From contig CAYYPH010000001.1 of NCBI GenBank assembly GCA_964473485.1, positions 310,001-374,000 on the forward strand: a stretch of DNA of 64,000 bases, in the 5' to 3' direction. The notes under the pieces were generated by a model. The model made no database searches. It was not told the DNA's origin and worked only from the letters and a program-made list of their open reading frames with translations. Each line of letters starts with the position of its first letter. Positions within the stretch are counted from its first letter, which is position 1. The stretch comes from CAIVAT01 sp964473485. Lineage in GTDB: Bacteria > Bacteroidota > Bacteroidia > Bacteroidales > FEN-979. The translations under genes were made by a program, and so were the position numbers. Below, one piece after another: positions 42,474 through 51,529 of the stretch.

Positions 42474-42477
42474 CAGC

Positions 42478-43338
42478 ATGAAATACACAGTCCTTTCCAC
42501 ACTCCTTCTCTTCCTCCTTCTGGCTTTTCCTTCCTGCAAGTTTCAAAAACTGCTGAAAAGCGGAACCGTTGATGAGAAATATGATGAGGCGGTTAAGCTT
42601 TATAACGAAAAGGACTATTCGCGGGCTTTGCAATTGTTCGATCAATTGGTTGGTACCATGCGTGCAACCGACAAAGCCCAGAAGATGGCCTACATGTATG
42701 CTTATTGTTATTACCACCAGAAGGACTACACGCTGGCTGCCTATTATTTTAAACGGTACTCCAACAACTATCCCTCAACCACTGAGGCTGAAGAATGTTT
42801 GTACATGTCGGCCTATTGCAACTTCATGAATTCCCCTGAATACAGTCTCGATCAATCGATCACACTAGAAGCACTTAAGGAGTTGCAGCTATTTACCAAC
42901 ACCTACCCGACCAGTAAACGGGTTTCTGAATGCAATGACCTGATCGACCAGCTAAGGTTGAAACTTGAAATGAAAGATTACCGGTTAGCGAAGATGTATT
43001 ACCGGATGGAGGATTACGCTGCAGCCATTCAGACGTTGAACAATATTCTAAAAGAATTTCCCGATACACCGCATAAGGAAGAAATCCTATTCCTCGTCTT
43101 CAAATCATACCACCGGTTTGCAAAACAGAGTATTGAATTTAGAAAAAAGGAACGGCACACAAAAGCAATGGCATCCTACAATGAATTTATTGCGCAATTC
43201 CCCGAAAGCCAGTTTCTTTCAGAAGCAAACGACATGAAGGAAAGATCCAGGAAGGAACTTGAGGCACTTTATCTTAAGGATCAGCTAATGCTGAATCAAC
43301 AATCACCAAATACGCAATCATCAAAATCAGGAAAATAA
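42478..43338 (+). CDS. bamD: Outer membrane protein assembly factor BamD
   Basis: The 286-residue lipoprotein has a signal peptide with lipobox (LLAFPSC) and tetratricopeptide repeats throughout: EKYDEAVKLYNEKDYSRALQLFDQLV, then QKDYTLAAYYFKRYSNNYPSTTEAEECLYM. This matches BamD, the periplasmic TPR lipoprotein that partners BamA in outer-membrane protein insertion. The C-terminus (about 265-286) is polar and Gln/Ser-rich. It heads the conserved operon bamD-rpoZ-coaBC-DUF4835-recN, with only 2 bp to rpoZ. Confidence 0.92.
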   Translation: MKYTVLSTLLLFLLLAFPSCKFQKLLKSGTVDEKYDEAVKLYNEKDYSRALQLFDQLVGTMRATDKAQKMAYMYAYCYYHQKDYTLAAYYFKRYSNNYPSTTEAEECLYMSAYCNFMNSPEYSLDQSITLEALKELQLFTNTYPTSKRVSECNDLIDQLRLKLEMKDYRLAKMYYRMEDYAAAIQTLNNILKEFPDTPHKEEILFLVFKSYHRFAKQSIEFRKKERHTKAMASYNEFIAQFPESQFLSEANDMKERSRKELEALYLKDQLMLNQQSPNTQSSKSGK

Positions 43339-43340
43339 AA

Positions 43341-43676
43341 ATGGATTACAAAAAGGTAAAAACCGACGTAAACGCAGTGACCAGAAATATTGAGGATTTC
43401 ACCGCCGGAACGAACAACATTTATGAAACAGTGGCAGTTATCTCAAAACGGGCCAACCAGATTGGCCTGGAAATTAAGGAGGAGTTAAACCAGAAATTAT
43501 CCGAGTTCGCCACCTCATCCGACAACCTTGAGGAAGTATTCGAAAACCGGGAGCAGATCGAGATCGCCAAGTTCTACGAGCATCTCCCGAAACCCACCCT
43601 GATTGCCATTCACGAATACCTTGGCAGCGAAATTTACTTCAGGAATCCGCATAAGGAAAAACCTGAAGATTTCTGA
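43341..43676 (+). CDS. rpoZ: RNA polymerase omega subunit, Bacteroidota type
   Basis: The 111-residue protein contains NIYETVAVISKRANQIGLEIKEELNQKL, the counterpart of the omega motif in which Ala-Arg-Gln is replaced by SKRANQI. An acidic segment and HLPKPTLIAIHEYL follow. Bacteroidota omega is divergent, but its fixed location between bamD and coaBC and this motif are diagnostic. It helps assemble the beta' subunit. It starts 2 bp after bamD and ends 16 bp before the chosen coaBC start. Confidence 0.85.
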   Translation: MDYKKVKTDVNAVTRNIEDFTAGTNNIYETVAVISKRANQIGLEIKEELNQKLSEFATSSDNLEEVFENREQIEIAKFYEHLPKPTLIAIHEYLGSEIYFRNPHKEKPEDF

Positions 43677-43692
43677 TAAACACAACGATCAG

Positions 43693-44892
43693 GTGCTGAA
43701 AGGTAAACATATTGTAATAGGTATCACCGGGAGTATTGCGGCCTATAAGATACCTTTCCTTGTACGGATGCTCATCAAAGAGGGGGCTGAAGTGCAGGTT
43801 ATCATGACCCCGGTGGCCAAAGACTTTGTCACTCCGCTTACCCTTTCCACCCTTTCATTGAAACCTGTCATCATCGATCCGTTTAGCGATCGCGACGGCA
43901 CCTGGAACAACCACGTTGAACTTGGACAATGGGCCGACCTGGTACTTTTCGCCCCTGTCACCGCCAATACGCTTGGAAAAATGGCTCATGGCATTGCCGA
44001 CAACTTTCTTGTAACAGCCTACCTGTCGGCAAAGTGCCCCGTGATGATCGCACCAGCCATGGACCTCGACATGTATGCACACCCATCTACAAAGCGGAAC
44101 ATTGAGATCCTGCGGTCATATGGCAATCTGATTATTGAACCGCAGGTAGGAGAACTGGCCAGCGGACTTACCGGTCCCGGAAGGCTGGAAGAACCGGGCG
44201 AGATCTTTGCCATCATTGAGCGCTTCTTCAGAAAAAAAGACCAACTTGCTAAAAAAAAAGTCCTGATTACCGCCGGTCCGACTCAGGAAAGCATTGATCC
44301 TGTGAGATATATATCAAATCGCTCTTCAGGACTAATGGGACTTGCCCTGGCAAAAGAGGCCATGGAGCGTGGTGCAACCGTAACACTGATTTCCGGTCCA
44401 TTGACTGCAACAATACCACCGGATAATATGCGCCATATTGGTGTGACGACGGCCCACGAAATGCATGATGAATGCATGAAACATGCCGGAGATTCCGATA
44501 TTATCATCATGGCTGCTGCCGTTGCCGATTTCACACCGCTGAAGCCCTCGGAGAAAAAGCTCAAAAAAAATGAAATGGACGGCTTTATCGAACTTCAGCG
44601 TACAGTCGACATTCTTGCAGCCCTGGGCTCATCAAAAAGATCAGACCAGTTGCTGGTTGGGTTTGCCCTTGAAACGGACCAGGAAATTGAAAATGCCCTG
44701 CTGAAGCTCAGGACAAAGAACCTTGATTTTATCGTGCTGAATTCACTGCAGGACCGCGGTGCGGGCTTTGGTACATCTACCAATAAAGTCACCATCATCG
44801 ACAAAAATGGCAGGCAGCACCCCGGAACCCTGAAATCGAAAACCGCGGTTGCCGAAGATATTTTTAACATCATTCTTGACCGAACTGAATAA
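43693..44892 (+). CDS. coaBC: Bifunctional phosphopantothenoylcysteine decarboxylase/synthetase
   Basis: The protein has 399 residues. The N-terminal CoaC flavoprotein domain starts VLKGKHIVIGITGSIAAYK. The C-terminal CoaB domain contains VLITAGPTQESIDPVRYISNRSSGLMG and AAAVADFTP. Together they convert phosphopantothenate plus cysteine to phosphopantetheine. Two CoaC landmarks differ from E. coli Dfp: PAMN reads PAMD (Asp124) and the CGxxGxGR loop reads SGLTGPGR (Ser157 for Cys158). The open frame begins at 43603 inside rpoZ, but the GTG at 43693 gives the proper N-terminus and a 16-bp gap. A GTG start is therefore likely. Confidence 0.93.
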   Translation: MLKGKHIVIGITGSIAAYKIPFLVRMLIKEGAEVQVIMTPVAKDFVTPLTLSTLSLKPVIIDPFSDRDGTWNNHVELGQWADLVLFAPVTANTLGKMAHGIADNFLVTAYLSAKCPVMIAPAMDLDMYAHPSTKRNIEILRSYGNLIIEPQVGELASGLTGPGRLEEPGEIFAIIERFFRKKDQLAKKKVLITAGPTQESIDPVRYISNRSSGLMGLALAKEAMERGATVTLISGPLTATIPPDNMRHIGVTTAHEMHDECMKHAGDSDIIIMAAAVADFTPLKPSEKKLKKNEMDGFIELQRTVDILAALGSSKRSDQLLVGFALETDQEIENALLKLRTKNLDFIVLNSLQDRGAGFGTSTNKVTIIDKNGRQHPGTLKSKTAVAEDIFNIILDRTE

Positions 44893-44894
44893 CC

Positions 44895-45812
44895 ATGAGA
44901 ATATCAGCGCTTACATTCATTTTCATTCTGCTCCTTCTCCTTGCAGGCGGTAACATGAAGGCACAGGAACTGAATTGTATGATAAATATCTCAACCCAGA
45001 AGATTGAAGGCACTGACAAACGGGTATTTGAGACCCTCCAGACAGCGCTTTTCGAATTCATGAACAACCGCAAATGGACAAACTATAATTTCAAAATCGA
45101 AGAGCGCATCGAGTGTTCCATGCTTCTCACCATCAATGAACGCCTGAGCGCCGATGAATTCCAGGGAACTCTCAACGTGGTGCTCAGGCGTCCTGTCTTC
45201 AATTCGGCTTACAACTCCATCCTGATCAACAGTATCGACAAAGCGATCCGGTTCAGGTATGCTGAATACCAGCCTCTTGATTACTCCGATGGAACTTTCA
45301 CTTCGAACCTGACCTCGATTTTTGCCTATTATGCCTATACCATGCTCGGGTTTTACTACGATTCCTTTGCCCTTTACGGCGGTTCTCCGTTCTTTGAAAA
45401 GGCTCAGGAGGTCGTAAATGCCGCACAGAACGCACCTGAACCGGGTTGGAAAGCATTTGAAAGCGAAAAGAACCGGTGGTGGATCGTGGGTAGCTACCTG
45501 AATCCTGCCAATGTTGCCCTTCGGGATTTTTCATACCGGTTTCACCACATGGGCCTCGACATGATGTATGATAAGGTGGACCAGGGCAGGGCATCCATTT
45601 CCGAAGGCATTGAATTACTGCAGAAACTCTACAACTCGAAACCCAACCTCTATATCCTGCAGATGGTCTATGATGCCAAACGCGATGAATTTGTTAATAT
45701 TTACAGCGATCAGCGTGTGCCCCCGATGGAAAAGACCAATATTGTCAATATCCTGCGCGACATTGACCCTGCCAACAGCTCGAAATACCAGACCATCCTT
45801 GAATCAAAGTAA
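44895..45812 (+). CDS. DUF4835 family exported protein
   Basis: The 305-residue protein has a signal peptide (LTFIFILLLLLAGGNMKAQ) followed by ELNCMINISTQKIEGTDKRVFETLQTALFEFMNNRKWTNYNF, the conserved opening of DUF4835. A middle segment ILINSIDKAIRFRYAEYQPLDY is also typical. Its function is unknown. The family is confined to Bacteroidota and almost always sits between coaBC and recN, as here (2 bp after coaBC). A periplasmic or outer-membrane location is expected. Confidence 0.85.
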   Translation: MRISALTFIFILLLLLAGGNMKAQELNCMINISTQKIEGTDKRVFETLQTALFEFMNNRKWTNYNFKIEERIECSMLLTINERLSADEFQGTLNVVLRRPVFNSAYNSILINSIDKAIRFRYAEYQPLDYSDGTFTSNLTSIFAYYAYTMLGFYYDSFALYGGSPFFEKAQEVVNAAQNAPEPGWKAFESEKNRWWIVGSYLNPANVALRDFSYRFHHMGLDMMYDKVDQGRASISEGIELLQKLYNSKPNLYILQMVYDAKRDEFVNIYSDQRVPPMEKTNIVNILRDIDPANSSKYQTILESK

Positions 45813-45842
45813 TACCGGCTATCCCGAAAAAAAAGGTAACCG

Positions 45843-47501
45843 ATGCTTGTCAACCTGTCGATCAAAAATTACCTTCTGATCAGCAACCTCGATATTGATT
45901 TCTCACCGGGGTTAACTGTGATAACCGGCGAAACCGGCTCCGGAAAATCGATCATTCTCGGTGCACTCGGGCTGATACTGGGACAGCGTAATGAGGCCTC
46001 TTCAATTACGATATCCTCAGGAAAATGCGTGATTGAAGGAACATTCAGGATCAGCGGATACCAGATGGATGATCTTTTCAGCGAACATGAGCTGGATTAT
46101 GATGCTGATCTGATCCTTCGCAGGGAAATCAGTGAAACCGGCAAATCCCGGGCATTTATCAACGATACTCCGGTCAACCTTGCAATATTGAGGAATTTTG
46201 GCGAACGATTGGTGAACATCCATTCCCAGAACACGATTATAACCCTTCATGACGCTGATTTTCAACTTGCTGTTATCGACAGTTATGCCAGGAATCAATC
46301 GCTGGTGCAGGAGTTTCGTACCGGTTTCGATACCCTTTGCAGTCTGAAAAAGGAACTTGGAATTCTTAAAGCCACCGAACAACAGGCAATGGGGGAACAG
46401 GACTACCACCAGTTCCTCCTTGACGAACTGGTTAAGGTCAACCTTGTAACCGGTGAACTGCCCGGGCTTGAGGAAAGGCTTAAGGTCCTTACACACGCGG
46501 GTGAGATCAGGCTCCATTTGAACCGGTCCATCGAAGATCTTTCCGAAGGGGAAATCAATGTCACCGGTCTGCTTTCCGGCATTATACACAATCTCCATCA
46601 GATCAGTGCATATAATTATGCCTTTGAATCCCTGGCCGGTCGCTTGAATTCAAACTATATCGACCTGAAGGATGTCCTGTCAGAACTTCAGACAATGCTC
46701 GATCGTGTAACCGTCGATCCTGTTGAAGCTGAACTGGTTTCGAATCGCATCGACCTTATCTACCGGTTACTCAAAAAGCATCAGAAACAGTCGGTTGAGG
46801 AACTCATCCTGGTACGTCAGGATCTTGAATCAAAGATCACTGACATTTCAGATCTGAATCAAAGGATCGGTAAACTGGAGAACCAGATAGGTCAGCTTGA
46901 AACAAGTCTGTTAACGAAAGCAAAAGCTTTAAGTGACAAAAGGGTTAAAGCTGTACCCGCTTTCGAAGAGGAGGTAATGAAGGTACTGCGCACTCTGGGG
47001 ATGCCTGCCGCCCGTTTTGTTGTTCGTTGCCAGCCTGCAGAAAAACTTTCTGCCGACGGGTTGGATAAAGTGAAGTTTTTGTTCAGTGCCAATAAGGGAA
47101 TAGAGGTCAGTGATTTATCCTCTGTTGCATCTGGTGGCGAATTGTCACGGCTCATGCTCAGCATTAAATCAATGATCGGTCAAAAGACCCTCCTGCCCAC
47201 CATCATTTTCGATGAGATCGACAGTGGTGTTTCGGGCGAAATAGCCGGAAAAGTTGGGAAGATCCTTCATCAAATGGGTAATACCATGCAAATTGTCGCA
47301 ATAACCCACTTACCCCAGATTGCTGCACGGGGCGACAATCATTTATTGGTTTACAAGAATGAAGATCAAAATATTACAAGATCATACATGAAGCAATTAT
47401 CCAATCATGAACGAGTTGAAGAAATTGCCAGGATGATGAGCAATGACGTGATCACTCCATCGGCAATAAAAAATGCCAAGGATTTGATCCATAGCACGTA
47501 A
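45843..47501 (+). CDS. recN: DNA repair protein RecN
   Basis: The 552-residue SMC-like ATPase has Walker A GETGSGKS (about 29-36), a long coiled-coil middle, the ABC signature VASGGELSRLMLSIKSM and Walker B IFDEIDSGVSGEIA. RecN helps align or hold broken DNA ends during homologous recombination. It lies 30 bp after DUF4835 at the end of the bamD operon. The protein is complete, and TITHLPQIAARG-like sequence (VAITHLPQ) forms the conserved H-loop. Confidence 0.94.
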   Translation: MLVNLSIKNYLLISNLDIDFSPGLTVITGETGSGKSIILGALGLILGQRNEASSITISSGKCVIEGTFRISGYQMDDLFSEHELDYDADLILRREISETGKSRAFINDTPVNLAILRNFGERLVNIHSQNTIITLHDADFQLAVIDSYARNQSLVQEFRTGFDTLCSLKKELGILKATEQQAMGEQDYHQFLLDELVKVNLVTGELPGLEERLKVLTHAGEIRLHLNRSIEDLSEGEINVTGLLSGIIHNLHQISAYNYAFESLAGRLNSNYIDLKDVLSELQTMLDRVTVDPVEAELVSNRIDLIYRLLKKHQKQSVEELILVRQDLESKITDISDLNQRIGKLENQIGQLETSLLTKAKALSDKRVKAVPAFEEEVMKVLRTLGMPAARFVVRCQPAEKLSADGLDKVKFLFSANKGIEVSDLSSVASGGELSRLMLSIKSMIGQKTLLPTIIFDEIDSGVSGEIAGKVGKILHQMGNTMQIVAITHLPQIAARGDNHLLVYKNEDQNITRSYMKQLSNHERVEEIARMMSNDVITPSAIKNAKDLIHST

Positions 47502-47536
47502 CATTATTAACCTAAAGTTAAACCTTAATACATCTC

Positions 47537-48373
47537 ATGAGTTACAGCCTGTTAAAAGGGAAAAAAGGGATCATCTTCGGGGCGCTGGACAATAAATCCA
47601 TTGCATGGAAAATTGCCACCCGTGCCTATGACGAAGGAGCCTCCTTCACTTTATCGAACACTCCTGTTGCCATCAGGTTCGGAGAGATCAACCAACTCTC
47701 AGAATACTGCAAGGCTGAGATCATTCCTGCCGATGCAACCAGCACGAAAGATTTAATACATGTGTTTGAAAGATCCATGTCAGTACTGGGAGGTAAGATC
47801 GATTTCATCCTGCATTCCATCGGGATGTCGTTGAACGTAAGAAAACAACGTGAGTATGACGACCTTGATTACGATTACTTCCTGAAAACCATTGATATAT
47901 CTGCACTCTCTTTTCACAAAATGCTGCAGGTAGCCAAAAAACTCGACGCCATTAACGAATGGGGCTCGGTGCTGGCTCTTTCATACATAGCAGCCCAGCG
48001 TACCCTGGTGGGATATAATGATATGGCCGATGCAAAGGCCCTGCTGGAGTCCATTGCCAGGAGTTTCGGATATATCTACGGGCGTGAAAAGAAGATCAGA
48101 ATTAATACCATTTCGCAATCACCGACCCGGACCACCGCCGGGAGCGGAATAAAGGGGATCGACGGCCTGCTTGACTTTACCGAGCGGATGTCGCCCCTGG
48201 GCAACGCAACGGCCGATGAATGCGCCGATTTCTCCATCGTGCTTTTCTCGGATCTTTCCCGGAAAGTGACCATGCAGAATATCTACCACGATGGCGGATT
48301 TTCCAGTATGGCCATGAGTTTAAGGGCAATGACCCAATACAACAAATGCCTGGATGAGGACGAAATAATGTAA
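47537..48373 (+). CDS. fabI: Enoyl-ACP reductase (NADH), FabI type
   Basis: The 278-residue SDR starts SYSLLKGKKGIIFGALDNKSIAWKIA, the FabI variant of the NAD-binding loop (GxxxxxSxA). The active site is in SYIAAQRTLVGYNDMADAKALLES, giving the FabI Tyr-x6-Lys arrangement. QSPTRTTAGSGIKG follows as the substrate-loop segment. It reduces trans-2-enoyl-ACP in fatty-acid synthesis and is the usual triclosan target. It follows recN by 35 bp and precedes the electron-transfer module by 67 bp, which carry their own -7 element. Confidence 0.93.
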   Translation: MSYSLLKGKKGIIFGALDNKSIAWKIATRAYDEGASFTLSNTPVAIRFGEINQLSEYCKAEIIPADATSTKDLIHVFERSMSVLGGKIDFILHSIGMSLNVRKQREYDDLDYDYFLKTIDISALSFHKMLQVAKKLDAINEWGSVLALSYIAAQRTLVGYNDMADAKALLESIARSFGYIYGREKKIRINTISQSPTRTTAGSGIKGIDGLLDFTERMSPLGNATADECADFSIVLFSDLSRKVTMQNIYHDGGFSSMAMSLRAMTQYNKCLDEDEIM

Positions 48374-48392
48374 GGACATACCGCCTTTTTTT

Positions 48393-48400
48393 TAACTTTG
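48393..48400 (+). promoter_or_regulatory. -7 promoter element TAACTTTG for the etfBA operon
   Basis: Exact TAnnTTTG match 41 bp before the etfB ATG at 48441, just after the fabI stop. No good -33 match; it may be activated or weak. Confidence 0.5.
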
Positions 48401-48440
48401 CCCCCCAAAATCGTTACCTTAATCATCAATTCTTTTTTCA

Positions 48441-49190
48441 ATGAAGATATTAGTTTGTATTAGCAATGTTCCCGATACCACCACCAGGGTGAAATTTGTC
48501 AATGATTTCAAAAACCTGGATATTAATGGTATACAATGGGTGATAAATCCCTGGGATGAACTATCCCTGACCCGTGCGCTGGAGTTAAAAGATGATCCTT
48601 CTACCGGTGTGACCTCGGTTACGGTTGCCCATGTGGGATTGGTGGGTTCAGAACCAACCATACGGAAGGCACTGGCCATTGGTGCAGACGATGCGGTAAG
48701 GATCAATGCCGATCCTGTGGATGCCTATTTTGTTGCCGCCCAGCTTGCAGAGATCGTCAAAACGGGTGAATACGGCCTGATCCTTTGCGGGATTGAATCC
48801 AGCGATTACAATGGCTCCTCGGTAGGAGGGATGCTCGCTGAATTTGCCGGACTGCCATCGGTTTCTTCCGTCTCGGGTGTGAAAATCGAAAACGGGAAAA
48901 TCATACTCAACCGCGAAATCGACGGGGGCAGGGAAGTATTATCAGCCGAAGCACCGGTGCTTGCTGTCGTACAGAAGGGCATAGCCAAGGAACCACGGAT
49001 CGCCGCCATGCGCGGGATCATGATGGCCCGTACAAAACCACTCAGGGTTCTTGATCCGGTTGCCGTGGAGCCTGTTACCGAATTTACCTCCTTTGAATTG
49101 CCAAAACCACGTGCAGCCTGCAGGTTCATCGATCCGGAAAATCCGAAGCAACTGATCGAACTCCTTCAGAATGAAGCCAAAATCATTTAA
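48441..49190 (+). CDS. etfB: Electron transfer flavoprotein, beta subunit
   Basis: The 249-residue protein begins KILVCISNVPDTTTRVKF and contains DELSLTRALELKDD, YGLILCGIESSDYNGSSVGGMLAEF, and the adenine-nucleotide-binding segment of ETF beta. ETF beta binds AMP (or a second FAD in bifurcating types) and pairs with ETF alpha. It passes electrons from acyl-CoA dehydrogenases to a membrane quinone reductase. etfA starts 27 bp downstream. Confidence 0.93.
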   Translation: MKILVCISNVPDTTTRVKFVNDFKNLDINGIQWVINPWDELSLTRALELKDDPSTGVTSVTVAHVGLVGSEPTIRKALAIGADDAVRINADPVDAYFVAAQLAEIVKTGEYGLILCGIESSDYNGSSVGGMLAEFAGLPSVSSVSGVKIENGKIILNREIDGGREVLSAEAPVLAVVQKGIAKEPRIAAMRGIMMARTKPLRVLDPVAVEPVTEFTSFELPKPRAACRFIDPENPKQLIELLQNEAKII

Positions 49191-49216
49191 TTACACGAAC
49201 AAAACACAACGATTAT

Positions 49217-50188
49217 ATGTCAGTTTTAATTTTTGTTGAAAATTGGGATGGCCGGTTCAAAAAACTCAGTTTTGAACTCGCATCTTACGGGACTAAGTTA
49301 GCCGGTTTACTGGGTACCGAGGCAATCGCGCTTTCGGTGGGCAATGTCAGTGAATCAGAATTACAGAAACTGGGCAAATATGGCATCAAAAAAGTGATCA
49401 GTGTTGCCGGCGACCAGGTTTCAGTGTTCGACTCCAGGTATTACACAGGTATCATTGCTGCCCAGGCCGCCAGGATCGGAGCCGAGGTTTTACTGCTTGC
49501 TGACAATAACACGGGAAAGTCACTGGCTCCCAGGCTTTCTGCCAGACTGACTGCCGGTTTGGGAGCGGGTGTAAACCGGTTGCCCTCCTGCATCGAGCCT
49601 TTTACAATCCATAAGAAAGTATTCTCAGGCAATGCCTTCGCCAATGTTGTGATTAAATCCAAAATTAAAATCCTAACCCTGGCGCAGAATTCTTTTGAAC
49701 TGATTGAACAACAGACCGACACTGTAATCGAAACAATTACAGCCGATCCCGATCCTTCGCTGATCAAAACCACGGTTATTGATGTTCAGAAACAAACCGG
49801 CAAGATATTGCTCACGGATGCCGAGATCGTCGTTTCAGGCGGCAGAGGCATGAAGTCACCCGATAACTGGGGGCCGATCGTTGAACTGGCCGAACTGCTC
49901 GGTGCGGCTACAGCCTGTTCCAGGCCTGTTTCCGACGAAGGTTGGCGTCCGCATGAAGAACATACGGGCCAGACCGGCAAGATCATTGCGCCGAATCTAT
50001 ACTTTGCCATTGGCATATCCGGGGCTACACAGCATCTGGCCGGGGTCAGCTCCTCGAAATACATCGTGGCCATCAATACCGACAAAGATGCTCCCATATT
50101 TTCGGCAGCCCAGTATGGCATCGTGGGAGATGCGTCAAAAATACTACCGCAGATAGTGCAGGCTGTTAGAGAAATTAAGGGAAAATAA
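49217..50188 (+). CDS. etfA: Electron transfer flavoprotein, alpha subunit
   Basis: The 323-residue protein ends with the FAD-binding domain II: VVSGGRGMKSPDNWGPIVELAELLGAATACSRPVSDEGW, then HTGQTGKIIAPNLYFAIGISGATQHLAG. These are diagnostic of ETF alpha. It forms the heterodimer with EtfB and accepts electrons from the acyl-CoA dehydrogenase encoded 2.2 kb downstream. The next gene, a membrane Fe-S protein, starts 12 bp after its stop. Confidence 0.94.
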   Translation: MSVLIFVENWDGRFKKLSFELASYGTKLAGLLGTEAIALSVGNVSESELQKLGKYGIKKVISVAGDQVSVFDSRYYTGIIAAQAARIGAEVLLLADNNTGKSLAPRLSARLTAGLGAGVNRLPSCIEPFTIHKKVFSGNAFANVVIKSKIKILTLAQNSFELIEQQTDTVIETITADPDPSLIKTTVIDVQKQTGKILLTDAEIVVSGGRGMKSPDNWGPIVELAELLGAATACSRPVSDEGWRPHEEHTGQTGKIIAPNLYFAIGISGATQHLAGVSSSKYIVAINTDKDAPIFSAAQYGIVGDASKILPQIVQAVREIKGK

Positions 50189-50199
50189 ATCCCCCGGGC

Positions 50200-51522
50200 A
50201 TGGTCAAACAGATCGTTTTCTCCGTTACGCTCTTTGTAACAATTGGTTGTTTCGCGTACACCATCTACCGCCTCGCCAATTTCTTCAGTTTTACCAGGTC
50301 GGGATACCCGGTCAGGAACATACCTGGCAGGATCGGCGAAATGGTGAAGGTTGCCATCGGTCAGACGCGCATTTTCAGGCTTCCGGTTACAGGGTTGTTC
50401 CACGCACTCGTTTTCTGGGGTTTCTGTCTGATCCTGTTCGGCAGCATCGAAATGGTGATTGATGGAATAACCGGTACCGAACGTGTTTTCAGGTTCATGG
50501 GTCCTGTTTACGATATCCTGATCGCCTCCGGAGATATATTTGCCCTCATTGTTGCGCTGTGCATTGTGTTTTTCCTTGCCCGACGCATTTTTTTCCACAT
50601 CAGCCGGTTCGAGGGCATCGAAATGAAGAAACTCTCCCACATCGATGCAAACATCGCCCTGACCATGATCCTGCTCTTAATGCTGTCGTTGATGGGAATG
50701 AATGCCGCCTATTATGCAGGGATCGATTTCGCCGATGAAAAGCAGGCAGGAATCTACCCGGTGAGCAGCTTTCTAGCAGGAATCTTCGCCGGACTCGACG
50801 GCAGAAGCATGCATCATTGGCATGAATTCTTCTGGTGGGCCCACATTCTGCTGATCTTTATCTTTGCGAACATGCTGCCTTATTCGAAACACTTCCACGT
50901 GTTCATGTCGGTGCCGAATGTGTTTCTTACCAGACTTGATCCTTTGGGAAAATTGCCGAATATGGACAGCGTGACACGCGAAGTTAAGCTGATGCTTAAT
51001 CCCGACACGGCATTCTCTTCCTCATCGGTTAATGAAGGTCCGCCTGAGCGCTTCGGTGTGAAGGATGCCGAGGACGTAACCTGGAAAAACTATTTTGATT
51101 CGCTTGCGTGCACCGAATGCGGCAGGTGTACATCAGTTTGTCCAGCCAACCTCACCGGTAAAAAGCTTTCTCCTCGCAAAATCATGATGGATCTCCGGGC
51201 CAGGATGAAGGAAAAAGGCCCATTGATGGTAAAGAACGGGAAATCGTTCGATGATCATAAATCGCTGATCCGCGACTATATTTCGGAAGAAGAACTGTGG
51301 GCTTGTACTACCTGCAATGCTTGCGCGCGCGAATGCCCGGTGAATATCAATCATCCGACCCTTATCGTCGACATGCGCCGCTACCTGGTCATGGAAGAGG
51401 CTTCAGCCCCGGGAATGCTGAAGACCATGTTCAATAATATAGAGAATAACGGGGCCCCCTGGCAGTACTCTGCCGAAGACCGGCTACTCTGGACCAACAA
51501 CATTGAAATTCAGAAGAATTAA
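50200..51522 (+). CDS. Membrane Fe-S oxidoreductase (NarI-like domain plus two 4Fe-4S motifs), EMO/HdrD-like
   Basis: The 440-residue protein has about five membrane helices (residues ~5-240) with His residues in helices, resembling the haem-binding NarI-like domain. A soluble part follows with CTECGRCTSVCP and, ~65 residues later, CTTCNACARECP, two [4Fe-4S] ferredoxin motifs. This matches the N-terminal half of ETF:quinone oxidoreductases of the EMO type found in anaerobes, with the CCG domains moved to the next gene. It would carry electrons from ETF to menaquinone. It starts 12 bp after etfA and ends 8 bp before the CCG gene. Confidence 0.85.
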   Translation: MVKQIVFSVTLFVTIGCFAYTIYRLANFFSFTRSGYPVRNIPGRIGEMVKVAIGQTRIFRLPVTGLFHALVFWGFCLILFGSIEMVIDGITGTERVFRFMGPVYDILIASGDIFALIVALCIVFFLARRIFFHISRFEGIEMKKLSHIDANIALTMILLLMLSLMGMNAAYYAGIDFADEKQAGIYPVSSFLAGIFAGLDGRSMHHWHEFFWWAHILLIFIFANMLPYSKHFHVFMSVPNVFLTRLDPLGKLPNMDSVTREVKLMLNPDTAFSSSSVNEGPPERFGVKDAEDVTWKNYFDSLACTECGRCTSVCPANLTGKKLSPRKIMMDLRARMKEKGPLMVKNGKSFDDHKSLIRDYISEEELWACTTCNACARECPVNINHPTLIVDMRRYLVMEEASAPGMLKTMFNNIENNGAPWQYSAEDRLLWTNNIEIQKN

Positions 51523-51529
51523 CCCAGAT

